Shown here in pieces: positions 1 through 7,031 of a stretch of 11,133 bases of DNA. How positions within the stretch are numbered: the stretch's first letter is position 1; each line of letters opens with the position of its first letter. Position numbers and translations under genes: made by a program. The notes below the pieces were generated by a model. That model saw nothing but the letters and a program-made list of their open reading frames with translations. It had not been told where the DNA came from and ran no database searches. This stretch comes from Neisseria lactamica (lineage in GTDB: Bacteria > Pseudomonadota > Gammaproteobacteria > Burkholderiales > Neisseriaceae): positions 1-11,133 of the forward strand of contig JUNU01000113.1 of NCBI GenBank assembly GCA_001067655.1. The letters run 5' to 3'.

Positions 1-85
1 AGGACAAGGCGACGAAGCCGCAGACAGTACAGATAGTACGGCAAGGCGAGGCGACGCCGTACTGGTTTAAAGTTAATCCACTATA
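1..85. repeat. Correia-type element (CREE), cut by the left window edge
   Basis: The segment ends at 85 in the inverted terminus TTAATCCACTATA, the complement of the TATAGTGGATTAA end typical of Neisseria Correia elements. Inside are the usual ACAAGGCGACGAAGCCGCAG and GTACGGCAAGGCGAGGC blocks. Only one terminus is inside the window; the other lies just off the left edge. Its terminal 24 bases, read inward, match those of the short element at 3286, including the unusual AACTTTAAA in place of the commoner AAATTTAAA. It lies about 185 bases upstream of the lipoprotein gene. CREE ends are known to carry promoter-like sequences and to be RNase III substrates when transcribed, but I see no convincing promoter here. 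Confidence 0.88.
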
Positions 86-218
86 CATTAGCCTGCCGAT
101 AAAACCGAACATTATCAAAAACAAACCAGTCCGTTCACTCATCTGTGCCAAACCGTATTTTTCGTCTTTCTCGCCCTTCCGTTCTTTACGCCCATATTCG
201 TAGAAACAGAAAAACCTT

Positions 219-251
219 TTTCAGACGACCTCATACAGACCTCGTCTGAAA
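219..251. repeat. Imperfect inverted DUS pair upstream of the lipoprotein gene
   Basis: An exact DUS in reverse (TTCAGACGACCT, 220-231) is followed by a degenerate forward copy (TCGTCTGAA, 242-250). The arms TTTCAGACGA (219-228) and TCGTCTGAAA (242-251) form a 10-bp stem with a 13-base loop. There is no T-run on either side, and it sits only 19 bases before the ATG at 271, so it is a poor terminator. It probably belongs to the 5' region of the gene or marks the 3' end of something now replaced by the CREE. Confidence 0.7.
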
Positions 252-270
252 CCTCCCTAAAAGGAATCCC

Positions 271-807
271 ATGAAACCGATTATCCGCACTGCTCTGACC
301 GCCGCCATCATCCTGCCCCTCGCCTCCTGCGGTCTTTTCTCCGGCAAACATCATCCGAAGACCAAAACCCACACCACCGCCCGAACCGTCCAACCCGTCC
401 GCATTAGCAACATCGACCGCACTCAAGGTTCTCAAGAACTCATGCTCCACAGCATGGGACTAATCGGCACGCCTTACAGATGGGGCGGCAGCAGCACTAC
501 CACCGGCTTCGATTGCAGCGGCATGATTCAATTCGTCTATAAAAACGCCCTCGGCGTCAGCCTCCCGCGAACTGCCCGCGACATGGCGGCAGCCAGCCGA
601 AAAATCTCCGACAACCAATTAAAAGCCGGCGACCTCGTGTTTTTCAATACCGGCGGCTCATCCAAATATTCCCATGTCGGCCTCTACATCGGCAACGGCG
701 AATTTATCCATGCCCCAAGCAGCGGCAAAACCATTAAAACGGAAAAGCTCTCCAGCCCGTATTACGCCAAACATTATCTCGGCGCACATACTTTTTTTAC
801 AGAATAA
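271..807 (+). CDS. NlpC/P60 (C40) family peptidoglycan endopeptidase lipoprotein, MepS-like
   Basis: The 178-residue product starts with a lipoprotein signal: a basic N-terminus, a hydrophobic stretch and the lipobox LASC with Cys20 as the lipidated residue. A polar linker follows (about 21-55), then one NlpC/P60 domain (about 56-178). The catalytic triad is visible as Cys82 in GFDCSG, His135 in SHVGLYIGN and His147 in FIHAPSSG, and the family motif GTPYRWGG lies at 67-73. Proteins of this family cut peptide cross-links between D-Glu/mDAP or mDAP-mDAP positions in the periplasm; E. coli MepS (Spr) is the closest well-known analogue by size and layout, though orthology is inferred. The start is supported by AAGGA at 261-265, five bases before the ATG. 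It is a single-gene unit closed by the hairpin at 900-940. Confidence 0.93.
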   Translation: MKPIIRTALTAAIILPLASCGLFSGKHHPKTKTHTTARTVQPVRISNIDRTQGSQELMLHSMGLIGTPYRWGGSSTTTGFDCSGMIQFVYKNALGVSLPRTARDMAAASRKISDNQLKAGDLVFFNTGGSSKYSHVGLYIGNGEFIHAPSSGKTIKTEKLSSPYYAKHYLGAHTFFTE

Positions 808-899
808 GGCATACGGCGGGATTGCTTATCCATATCAAGACAACGCCGCAAAGCAAACCAAAGTGATAAGCGTAAGATAATCCAATACAGCAAATAAAA

Positions 900-940
900 A
901 GGTCGTCTAAAAACCTGTCTTTCAAGTTTTCAGACGACCT
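900..940. terminator. DUS hairpin terminator between convergent genes
   Basis: Arms AGGTCGTCTAAAAAC (900-914) and GTTTTCAGACGACCT (926-940) pair over 15 positions with a single A-C mismatch at 909/931, around an 11-base loop. The right arm holds an exact DUS; the left has lost its G (CTAA for CTGA), which probably weakens it as an uptake signal but leaves the stem. Read on the minus strand the hairpin is followed by TTTTTATTTG, so it is a good terminator for clpP; on the plus strand the T-run is missing, so it serves the lipoprotein gene less well. Confidence 0.8.
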
Positions 941-1105
941 TCGCATCAACTCAATTAAAACACCGCCGTCAGCAACGCTTCAACCAACCCACCCTGTTCT
1001 TACCCAAGCAGTTTCATCAGAATCAGCCTCTCATTGCACAGGCGCAATAGCTGAATAATCAGCGTGTCTTCTATCAGCGTGTGTCTAAATTGCTCAAATC
1101 AAACC
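941..1105 (-). other. clpP 3' flank with a 32-codon open frame lacking a start and a 15-bp tandem repeat
   Basis: No convincing gene lies here. On the minus strand, directly after the clpP stop, a frame is open from 1098 to a TAA at 1000-1002 (32 codons), giving FEQFRHTLIEDTLIIQLLRL followed by CNERLILMKLLG, but it has no ATG before its 28th codon. Within it ATCAGCGTGT occurs at 1058-1067 and 1073-1082 (plus-strand reading), a 15-bp period that is five codons and keeps the frame (HTLIE/DTLII). It may be the untranslated 3' end of the clpP transcript or the relic of a small gene. I do not recognise it. Confidence 0.35.
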
Positions 1106-1726
<621 letters not shown>

Positions 1727-1750
1727 TTTTGTCTCCTGTCAATGTTGCGG

Positions 1751-1777
1751 AAGCACCAAAGGGACGCTTTGGTGCTT
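1751..1777. other. Intercistronic hairpin between tig and clpP
   Basis: AAGCACCAAAG (1751-1761) and CTTTGGTGCTT (1767-1777) pair perfectly over 11 bp with a five-base loop. On the minus strand, the direction of tig-clpP transcription, it is followed by CCGCAAC and then the clpP ribosome binding site, not by a T-run, so it is unlikely to be a full terminator. It may stabilise or process the message, or only attenuate read-through. It is not made from DUS. Confidence 0.65.
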
Positions 1778-1790
1778 TCAAGTTGTCTGT

Positions 1791-1802
1791 TTCAGACGAC
1801 CT
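1791..1802 (-). repeat. Single exact DUS between tig and clpP
   Basis: AGGTCGTCTGAA reads on the minus strand, 11 bases after the tig stop. Its inner part can pair with GTTGTCTG at 1782-1789 to make a small imperfect stem, but there is no second DUS arm. Confidence 0.85.
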
Positions 1803-1813
1803 TTTGAAGATGA

Positions 1814-3124
1814 TTAGGCTTGTGCGCCCATCACTTCGTCAAAAGACAAAGCTTTTTCGGTTACTTTGGCTTTGCCCAAAACGAAATCAACAACGTTGCT
1901 TTCTACTGCCAAAGAAGTCGGACCTTGCAGGCGGGAAGGCTCTGCGTAGTACCAGTCGATCACTTCTTGAGGATCTTCGTAGCTTTCTGCGAAGTTGGCA
2001 ACAACGGCTTTGATTTGCTCTTCAGTCGGTTCCAGTTTGTTTTCTTCAACCAGTTTTGCCAAAATCAGACCCAAAGATACGCGGCGTTCGGCTTGTTCTT
2101 TGAACATGTCCAAAGGCAGATCCAAGTTGGCAGCGTCAGCCATGCCTTGGTTAACGAAGTTTTGTTTCATTTCGTTTGCCAAGCGGGCGGCTTCTTCATT
2201 TACCAAAGCAACAGGCGCTTTCAGCTCTACGGCTTTGAGCAGCGCGTTCATTACAGATTCTTTGGTTTGTTCGTTCACGCGGCGTTCAACTTCGCGACCT
2301 ACGTTTTTCTTCACTTCTTCGCGCATTTTAGCAACGTCGCCGTCGGCGATACCCAATGCTTTGGCGAAGTCGGCGTCAACTTCAGGCAGAGTAGCTTCGG
2401 ATACGTTGTTCAATGTGATGGTGAAGACAGCGGATTTACCGGCAACGTCTTGACCGTGGTAGTCTTCAGGGAAGTTGACGGTAACGTCTTTGCTTTCGCC
2501 TGCCTTCATGCCGACTACGCCGGCTTCAAATTCAGGCAACATTTGACCTGCGCCCAATACGAAGGCGTAGTTTTTGGATGCGCCGCCAGCGAAAGGTTCA
2601 CCGTCGATTTTGCCTTCGAAGTCGATGATGACGCGGTCGCCGTTTTGGGCTTCGCGTTCAACATGGTTGAAGCGGGTGCGTTGTTTGCGCAGGATTTCTA
2701 CGGTTTGGTCCACTTCGGCATCGCCGACGGAAGCGGTTACTTTTTCGACTTCTTGTGCAGACAAATCGCCGATAACGACTTCAGGGAACACTTCGAAAAT
2801 CGCAGCGATTTTCAGGGATTCTTTATCGTCTTGTTCTTCAACGCCTTCGAAACGCGGATAGCCGGCAACTTTCAATTCTTGGGCAACGGCAACATCGTAG
2901 AAGCGGCGTTGAACCATTTCGTTGATGACATCATTTTGAGCGCTTGCACCGTACATTTGGGCAATCATTTTTAAAGGTGCTTTACCCGGACGGAAACCGT
3001 CGATTTTTGCACGGCGTTGGGTTTGTTTCAGTTTTTTATCGGTTTCTGCGTTGATTTCGGACCAAGGCAGAGACAACACTACTTTGCGTTCCAGATTTTC
3101 TAAAGTTTCAACAGTTACGCTCAT
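1814..3124 (-). CDS. tig: Trigger factor (ribosome-associated chaperone and peptidyl-prolyl isomerase)
   Basis: The 436-residue product matches the usual length (E. coli about 432). The N-terminal ribosome-binding domain (about 1-115) has the signature GFRPGKAP at 43-50, which docks on ribosomal protein L23. The FKBP-type isomerase domain runs from about 161 to 242 (NGDRVIIDFEG to SAVFTITLNN), and the helical C-terminal substrate-cradling arms fill about 250-436. It binds nascent chains at the ribosome exit tunnel. AAGG lies about 9 bases before the ATG. It is first in a probable tig-clpP unit, a gene order common in bacteria, with a candidate promoter about 130 bases upstream and a structured leader between. 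Confidence 0.97.
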   Translation of the reverse strand: MSVTVETLENLERKVVLSLPWSEINAETDKKLKQTQRRAKIDGFRPGKAPLKMIAQMYGASAQNDVINEMVQRRFYDVAVAQELKVAGYPRFEGVEEQDDKESLKIAAIFEVFPEVVIGDLSAQEVEKVTASVGDAEVDQTVEILRKQRTRFNHVEREAQNGDRVIIDFEGKIDGEPFAGGASKNYAFVLGAGQMLPEFEAGVVGMKAGESKDVTVNFPEDYHGQDVAGKSAVFTITLNNVSEATLPEVDADFAKALGIADGDVAKMREEVKKNVGREVERRVNEQTKESVMNALLKAVELKAPVALVNEEAARLANEMKQNFVNQGMADAANLDLPLDMFKEQAERRVSLGLILAKLVEENKLEPTEEQIKAVVANFAESYEDPQEVIDWYYAEPSRLQGPTSLAVESNVVDFVLGKAKVTEKALSFDEVMGAQA

Positions 3125-3165
3125 CGTAAGACCTTAATTTGTTGTGTTAAATAAAAAATGGGAAT

Positions 3166-3236
3166 CCTTTTGCCAATGATGACTGCAAAGCGGCTCCGAC
3201 CCATCGGGGCTTTTATCGTCCGTTGCTTGCAAAAGG
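3166..3236 (-). promoter_or_regulatory. Structured 5' leader of tig
   Basis: Between the candidate tig promoter and the ATG, CCTTTTGC and GCAAAAGG (3166-3173 and 3229-3236) form an outer inverted repeat. Nested inside are AAAGC/GCTTT (3187-3191 with 3209-3213) and CCGA/TCGG (3196-3199 with 3204-3207, loop CCCA). The nested symmetry suggests a folded RNA of about 71 nt. It matches no riboswitch class that I can recognise; a role in expression is inferred. Confidence 0.4.
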
Positions 3237-3254
3237 CAGGAAAATTAGCTGGCT

Positions 3255-3284
3255 AGTATATCACAATGTTTGATTGACTGGATA
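3255..3284 (-). promoter_or_regulatory. Candidate extended -10 promoter for tig
   Basis: On the minus strand TATACT (3260-3255) is preceded directly by TGA, an extended -10 box (TGATATACT). No good -35 hexamer is present; that position (about 3278-3284) lies next to the CREE end at 3286. Transcription would start near 3248, giving a leader of about 120 bases before tig. Confidence 0.5.
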
Positions 3285-3285
3285 A

Positions 3286-3355
3286 TATAGTGGATTAACT
3301 TTAAACCAGCACGGCGTTGCCTCGCCTTGTCCTGATTTAAATTTAATCCACTATA
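3286..3355. repeat. Short complete Correia element with an internal deletion
   Basis: Both inverted termini are present: TATAGTGGATTAACTTTAAA from 3286 and TTTAAATTTAATCCACTATA up to 3355, two mismatches over 24 bases. The element is only 70 bp. Aligned with the element at 1-85 read in reverse, it lacks 37 bases of the core; the break falls at TCGCCTTG, which occurs on both sides of the missing part in the longer copy. The full version would be about 107 bp, a usual CREE size. It lies between the ftsK terminator and the tig promoter. Confidence 0.93.
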
Positions 3356-3415
3356 TCGTCGATAGACGGGCCGATTTTGCCCCGATAAAATAAGGCATTG
3401 AATCCGACATCATAA

Positions 3416-3460
3416 AAAGGTCGTCTGAAAACAGATATAACCAGTTTTCAGACGACCTTT
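3416..3460. terminator. DUS-pair terminator after ftsK
   Basis: Two exact inverted DUS form a perfect 17-bp stem (3416-3432 with 3444-3460) around an 11-base loop. On the minus strand it begins 15 bases past the ftsK stop and is followed by TTTTTATG, a typical intrinsic terminator. Confidence 0.92.
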
Positions 3461-3474
3461 GGTAATTATTGAGA

Positions 3475-5922
3475 TCACAACTGGTCTTTTTGCGCCAGAA
3501 TCCTGCGGCTGCCGTTGATGTCTGCGGGGGAAACGACACCGGCGTTTTCAAGCGCTTCCATCAGGTTGGCGGCACGGTTGTAGCCGATGCGCAACTGGCG
3601 TTGCAGGGAGGAGATGGAAGTTTTTTTGCTTTCCAAAATGTAGGCGACGGCTTGGTCGAACAATTCATCGCTGCCTGCATTCGGATTGACGATGTTGGTG
3701 GTTTCCAGCGCAGCTTCACCGCTGAGCAAACCTTCGACATAGTCGGCGGGGGCTTGCGATTTGACGTAGTTGACGACTTGATGCACCTCGTCGTCTGAAA
3801 CAAACGCGCCTTGCAGGCGGGTAGGTTCGGCGCTGCCCGGTTGCAGGAACAGGGAGTCGCCGTATTTCAGCAGTTCGTCCGCGCCCATTTGGTCGAGGAT
3901 GGTGCGGCTGTCGATTTTGCTTTGTACGGTAAACGCCATACGCGTCGGGATATTCGCTTTAATCAAGCCGGTGACGACATCGACGCTCGGTCGTTGGGTC
4001 GCGACAATCATATGGATACCGGCAGCACGCGCTTTTTGGGCGAGGCGGGCGATTTGTTGCTCGACGGCTTTGCGTTCGGTCATCATCAGGTCGGCCAATT
4101 CGTCGATAACGACCACAATCATCGGCAGTTTTTCCAGCGGCTCGGGGTCGTCCGGATTCAGGCTGAACGGGTTAGGCATGGGTTTGCCCGATGCTTTGGC
4201 AGCTTCGACTTTTTGGTTGAAGCCTTCCAAGTTGCGCACGCCGGCGTGGGAAAGCAGACGGTAGCGTTTTTCCATTTCGGCGACACACCAGTTCAACGCC
4301 TGCCCTGCTTCGCGCATATCGGTAACGACCGGGCAAAGCAGGTGCGGAATGCCGTCGTAAATGCTCAACTCGAGCATTTTCGGGTCAATCATGATGAAGC
4401 GGACTTCGTCGGGCGTGGCTTTGAAAAGCATGGACATAATCATGCCGTTCACACCGACGGATTTGCCCGAACCGGTCATACCGGCGACCAAAAGGTGCGG
4501 CATTTTTGCCAAATCGCCGACGACGGGCGTGCCGGAGATGTCTTTGCCCAAGGCGACGGTCAGCTTGGATTTGGCTTCGGTAAACACGGGCGAAGACAAG
4601 ATTTCGCTCAACATCACGTCTTGGCGTTTTTCGTTGGGCAGCTCGATGCCCATCGTGTTTTTGCCCGCGATGGTTTCCACGATGCGCACGGCTTGCAGCG
4701 ACATGGAACGCGCCAAGTCTTTAGACAAAGCAACGATTTGGCTGCCTTTTATGCCTTGCGCGGGTTCGATTTCATAACGCGTAATCACAGGGCCGGAAGT
4801 GGCGGACACAACTTGCACGCCGATGCCGAACTCTGCCAGCTTGGACTCAATCAGTTCGGCAGTGCGCTCTAATTCGGCAGGATTGATGTTGACGGGTTCG
4901 CCGTTGGGCAGGCGCAGCAAATTCATGCCGGGTTTGTGGTATTCGCCTGTCTGTTGCGGCTCGTTGTCTTCAAACAAAGAAGCTTGAATTTTGGGCGGCG
5001 GCGCGACGGAGACCGCGACGGATTTGCGGTTGCTGGTACTGCCTGCAAGCGGAGCAACCGGCGTGGCGGTGATGTTTTTGGCTTCTTTCACCATGCGGCG
5101 GGTGTTTTCCGTCTCCAAGGCTTCGGCGGTCGAGCCGTCGTCTTTTCGTCTGCCCAATGCCTTTTTCAGACGACCCCAAATGCCTGAAAACAGGCTTTCG
5201 GTATTGCGTCCTGTTTTCGCCATCACTTCCAGCCAAGACACTTGCGCCAGCAAGGAAACGGAAAGCAGCAGCATGACGCACATAATCAGCAGGCTGCCGG
5301 ATTTACCCAACAGCCAAGCCAAGCCCGAACCTGCCAAAGCACCGACCAAACCGCCCGCACCGACGGGCAGGGTTTCGTCCAAGGTATTTTGAAGGGTGAA
5401 GTATTCGAGAATCGGGCTGCACACCAAAAGCAGGAACAAAGCCAGCGCGGCAACGCCGTGGTTGTAGGATTTGTAGTTTTCACGTTTTTGCAGCGGACGG
5501 AAATTTTTATAGAGGAACACGCACGAAGCGGCGATCCACCACCAAAACGACAAACCAAAGAGATAATAGCCGACATCGGAAACATACGCGCCAAAAAGCC
5601 CGCCGAAGTTGGCGATGCCGTCCGGTTTCGGCACGCTGCGCGACCATGCCGGGTCGGTCATTTTGAAGCTGGCAAGGGAAATGGCGATGAAGACCGTTAC
5701 CATCAGCCCGAAAAGCCACAGCGCGTCGTTAATCAGATTGACGACGTGTTCGGGGCGCGCTTTTTTTTCTTCATTTTTTTGCAGCGCTTTGGCAGCCTTC
5801 AAACGCTCGGAAACCTTGTTCGGCTCGGTCTGCACCTTGGTTTGGCTTTGACGGCGTGTAGTCGGTTTGGCGTTTGTTTTGGCCTTCGGCTTTGATGCGG
5901 TTTTAGAGGATTTTGCGGTCAT
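3475..5922 (-). CDS. ftsK: DNA translocase FtsK
   Basis: From the ATG at 5922 the product is 815 residues. It has a Lys/Ala-rich cytoplasmic start (1-58), four or so membrane segments (about 60-85, 118-138, 156-173, 188-230), a linker much shorter than in E. coli FtsK (about 235-325), and the RecA-like motor with Walker A GMTGSGKS (481-488) and Walker B IVVVIDELADL (602-612). The winged-helix gamma domain (about 752-810, with SSLQRQLRIGYNRAANLMEA) reads the polar KOPS DNA sequences. It pumps DNA through the closing septum and activates XerCD at dif. The frame continues upstream to a TTG at 5982 (835 residues), but that segment translates the DUS and hairpin of the leader, so I prefer 5922, although no clear ribosome binding site precedes it. 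Two DUS-like sites lie inside the gene (3790-3799 and 5165-5175). Confidence 0.95.
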   Translation of the reverse strand: MTAKSSKTASKPKAKTNAKPTTRRQSQTKVQTEPNKVSERLKAAKALQKNEEKKARPEHVVNLINDALWLFGLMVTVFIAISLASFKMTDPAWSRSVPKPDGIANFGGLFGAYVSDVGYYLFGLSFWWWIAASCVFLYKNFRPLQKRENYKSYNHGVAALALFLLLVCSPILEYFTLQNTLDETLPVGAGGLVGALAGSGLAWLLGKSGSLLIMCVMLLLSVSLLAQVSWLEVMAKTGRNTESLFSGIWGRLKKALGRRKDDGSTAEALETENTRRMVKEAKNITATPVAPLAGSTSNRKSVAVSVAPPPKIQASLFEDNEPQQTGEYHKPGMNLLRLPNGEPVNINPAELERTAELIESKLAEFGIGVQVVSATSGPVITRYEIEPAQGIKGSQIVALSKDLARSMSLQAVRIVETIAGKNTMGIELPNEKRQDVMLSEILSSPVFTEAKSKLTVALGKDISGTPVVGDLAKMPHLLVAGMTGSGKSVGVNGMIMSMLFKATPDEVRFIMIDPKMLELSIYDGIPHLLCPVVTDMREAGQALNWCVAEMEKRYRLLSHAGVRNLEGFNQKVEAAKASGKPMPNPFSLNPDDPEPLEKLPMIVVVIDELADLMMTERKAVEQQIARLAQKARAAGIHMIVATQRPSVDVVTGLIKANIPTRMAFTVQSKIDSRTILDQMGADELLKYGDSLFLQPGSAEPTRLQGAFVSDDEVHQVVNYVKSQAPADYVEGLLSGEAALETTNIVNPNAGSDELFDQAVAYILESKKTSISSLQRQLRIGYNRAANLMEALENAGVVSPADINGSRRILAQKDQL
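5165..5175 (-). repeat. Near-exact DUS inside ftsK
   Basis: The minus strand reads GGTCGTCTGAA, 11 of the 12 DUS bases, coding GRLKK in the linker between the membrane domain and the motor of FtsK, a segment that tolerates variation. Confidence 0.75.
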
Positions 5923-5946
5923 GGATGGATTTTTGATATTCGGTAT

Positions 5947-5958
5947 AGGTCGTCTGAA
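5947..5958 (+). repeat. Single exact DUS in the ftsK leader
   Basis: AGGTCGTCTGAA on the plus strand lies 24 bases upstream of the preferred ftsK ATG. No inverted partner is nearby, so it is not a terminator. Confidence 0.85.
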
Positions 5959-5967
5959 AAGGGAAAA

Positions 5968-5990
5968 CCGACGGGGAATCAATCCGTCGG
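5968..5990 (-). promoter_or_regulatory. Terminator-like hairpin in the ftsK leader
   Basis: CCGACGG and CCGTCGG (5968-5974 with 5984-5990) make a GC-rich 7-bp stem with a nine-base loop. In the direction of ftsK transcription it is followed by TTTTCCCTTTT, which resembles a weak intrinsic terminator. It would begin about 16 bases after the predicted transcription start, so it could act as an attenuator. It also contains the alternative TTG start of ftsK in its loop. Confidence 0.5.
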
Positions 5991-6012
5991 GTGTAATGTG
6001 TGTAAGGTTTAA

Positions 6013-6040
6013 ATTATACCGTATTTACCGTTTCTGATAA
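6013..6040 (-). promoter_or_regulatory. Candidate sigma-70 promoter for ftsK
   Basis: On the minus strand TTATCA (6040-6035) and a consensus TATAAT (6018-6013) are 16 bp apart. The start would be near 6006, about 84 bases upstream of the ftsK ATG at 5922. It lies just after the psd terminator, so ftsK has its own promoter. Confidence 0.65.
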
Positions 6041-6044
6041 AACA

Positions 6045-6074
6045 AGGTCGTCTGAAAAGGTTTTCAGACGACCT
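6045..6074. terminator. DUS-pair terminator after psd
   Basis: Two exact DUS face each other (6045-6056 and 6063-6074) and pair over 14 bp, leaving only GG unpaired between the arms. AACAA (6041-6045) and TTGTT (6076-6080) can extend the stem past a small bulge. On the minus strand it begins 19 bases after the psd stop and runs into TTGTTTTAT. Confidence 0.9.
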
Positions 6075-6093
6075 CTTGTTCAATGGTCAGCCA

Positions 6094-6927
6094 TCAGTCT
6101 TTCAATGCCTGCTCTGCGGCATTGCGGACTTTATCGGCAGCCGCTTCGATTTCTGATTGCGCAACTTCGGAAACAGTTTGCACCGGAGCGGTTTGTGTTG
6201 AAACGGTTTGCGCTGAAGCAGGCGTTTCCGCTTGTGCGGCGGCAGTCGGTTTTTCAGTCGGCGCAACAGCTTCAGGGGCTTGGAGCGGCAGACGCGCCAA
6301 AACGGTGCGCACACCGGTCACTTTATCGCCGATGGCAACTTGTGCCTGCGCGTCAACCGGCAGATACATATCGACGCGTGAACCGAAGCGGATAAAGCCG
6401 TAACGTTCTCCGCGGGTCAGTTTCTCGCCCACTTTGGTGTAACACAAAATACGGCGGGCAACCAAGCCTGCGACTTGTACGAAGGTGATTTCGCGTCCTG
6501 ACGCGGTAGTCGCCAATACGGCGTTGCGTTCGTTTTCGGTACTGGCTTTGTCCAAATCGGCGTTGAGGAATTTGCCTTTATTGTATTCGACAGCGGTCAC
6601 GGTGCAGTCGGCAGGCGATTTTTGCGAGTGGACGTTGAAGACGTTCATGAACACGCTGATTTTCAACGCTTCGGTATCACGGTAAGGATCGCGCGCACGT
6701 TCGACGACGACGATGCGTCCGTCAACGGGGCTTAAAATCGCTTCGGGGTCTTGCGGGATTTCGCGTGCGGGATCGCGGAAAAATTGCAGGGCAAATACGG
6801 TGAAAATCCAAAACGGCAGCGACCACCAGCCGCAGCAGGCAGACATCAGCAAACTCAATACCAAACCGCCGCCGATAAACGGCCAGCCCTCGCGGGCGAT
6901 AATCGGGTGGGGGTACAGACGGTTCAT
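6094..6927 (-). CDS. psd: Phosphatidylserine decarboxylase proenzyme
   Basis: The 277-residue product turns phosphatidylserine into phosphatidylethanolamine, the main membrane phospholipid, at the inner membrane. Two hydrophobic stretches (about 15-32 and 35-49) anchor it. Asp69 in SPVDG, His100 in NVFNVHS and the cleavage site Gly182-Ser183 in RFGSRVD are in place; cleavage makes Ser183 the N-terminal pyruvoyl group of the small subunit. The size and motif fit the short, archaeal-like class of Psd. The catalytic part ends near residue 213; the last 64 residues are a tail rich in Ala, Thr, Gln and Pro, with QTVS repeated, then an acidic-basic helix-like end. The start is supported by AAGGA seven bases before the ATG. 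It forms its own unit between two DUS terminators. Confidence 0.95.
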   Translation of the reverse strand: MNRLYPHPIIAREGWPFIGGGLVLSLLMSACCGWWSLPFWIFTVFALQFFRDPAREIPQDPEAILSPVDGRIVVVERARDPYRDTEALKISVFMNVFNVHSQKSPADCTVTAVEYNKGKFLNADLDKASTENERNAVLATTASGREITFVQVAGLVARRILCYTKVGEKLTRGERYGFIRFGSRVDMYLPVDAQAQVAIGDKVTGVRTVLARLPLQAPEAVAPTEKPTAAAQAETPASAQTVSTQTAPVQTVSEVAQSEIEAAADKVRNAAEQALKD

Positions 6928-6958
6928 AATTTTCCTTTTCTATTCAAATTTTGCCGCC

Positions 6959-6987
6959 ATTATAGCGGAATATCCTACAAAGGTCGT
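6959..6987 (-). promoter_or_regulatory. Candidate psd promoter overlapping the aroD terminator
   Basis: A consensus TATAAT lies on the minus strand at 6964-6959, about 32 bases upstream of the psd ATG. The -35 position (about 6982-6987) falls inside the left arm of the DUS hairpin and reads ACGACC, a poor match, so this promoter would be weak or need help. Confidence 0.5.
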
Positions 6988-7012
6988 CTGAACGCTGTTT
7001 CAGACGACCTTT
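6979..7012. terminator. DUS-pair terminator after aroD
   Basis: Exact DUS at 6981-6992 and 6999-7010 pair in a 14-bp stem (6979-6992 with 6999-7012) with a six-base loop. It follows the aroD stop by 19 bases and is followed on the minus strand by TGTAGG after the TTT of the arm, a short T-run only. Confidence 0.88.
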
Positions 7013-7031
7013 TGTCTTTTTGTATTTATGG

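Noticed and set aside
941..1060. Plus-strand open frame beginning SDDLRINSIKT after the hairpin
   Set aside because: It has no start codon, its first residues are a translated DUS, and it ends after about 40 codons without a recognisable motif.
1820..2974. Long plus-strand frame of 384 codons opposite tig
   Set aside because: It is antisense to a full-length trigger factor, rich in Phe, Cys and His as antisense frames are here, and has no family motif.
5923..5982. ftsK start at the TTG, adding 20 residues
   Set aside because: The added residues are a translation of the leader hairpin and the DUS; the ATG at 5922 begins a typical Lys/Ala-rich FtsK N-terminus.
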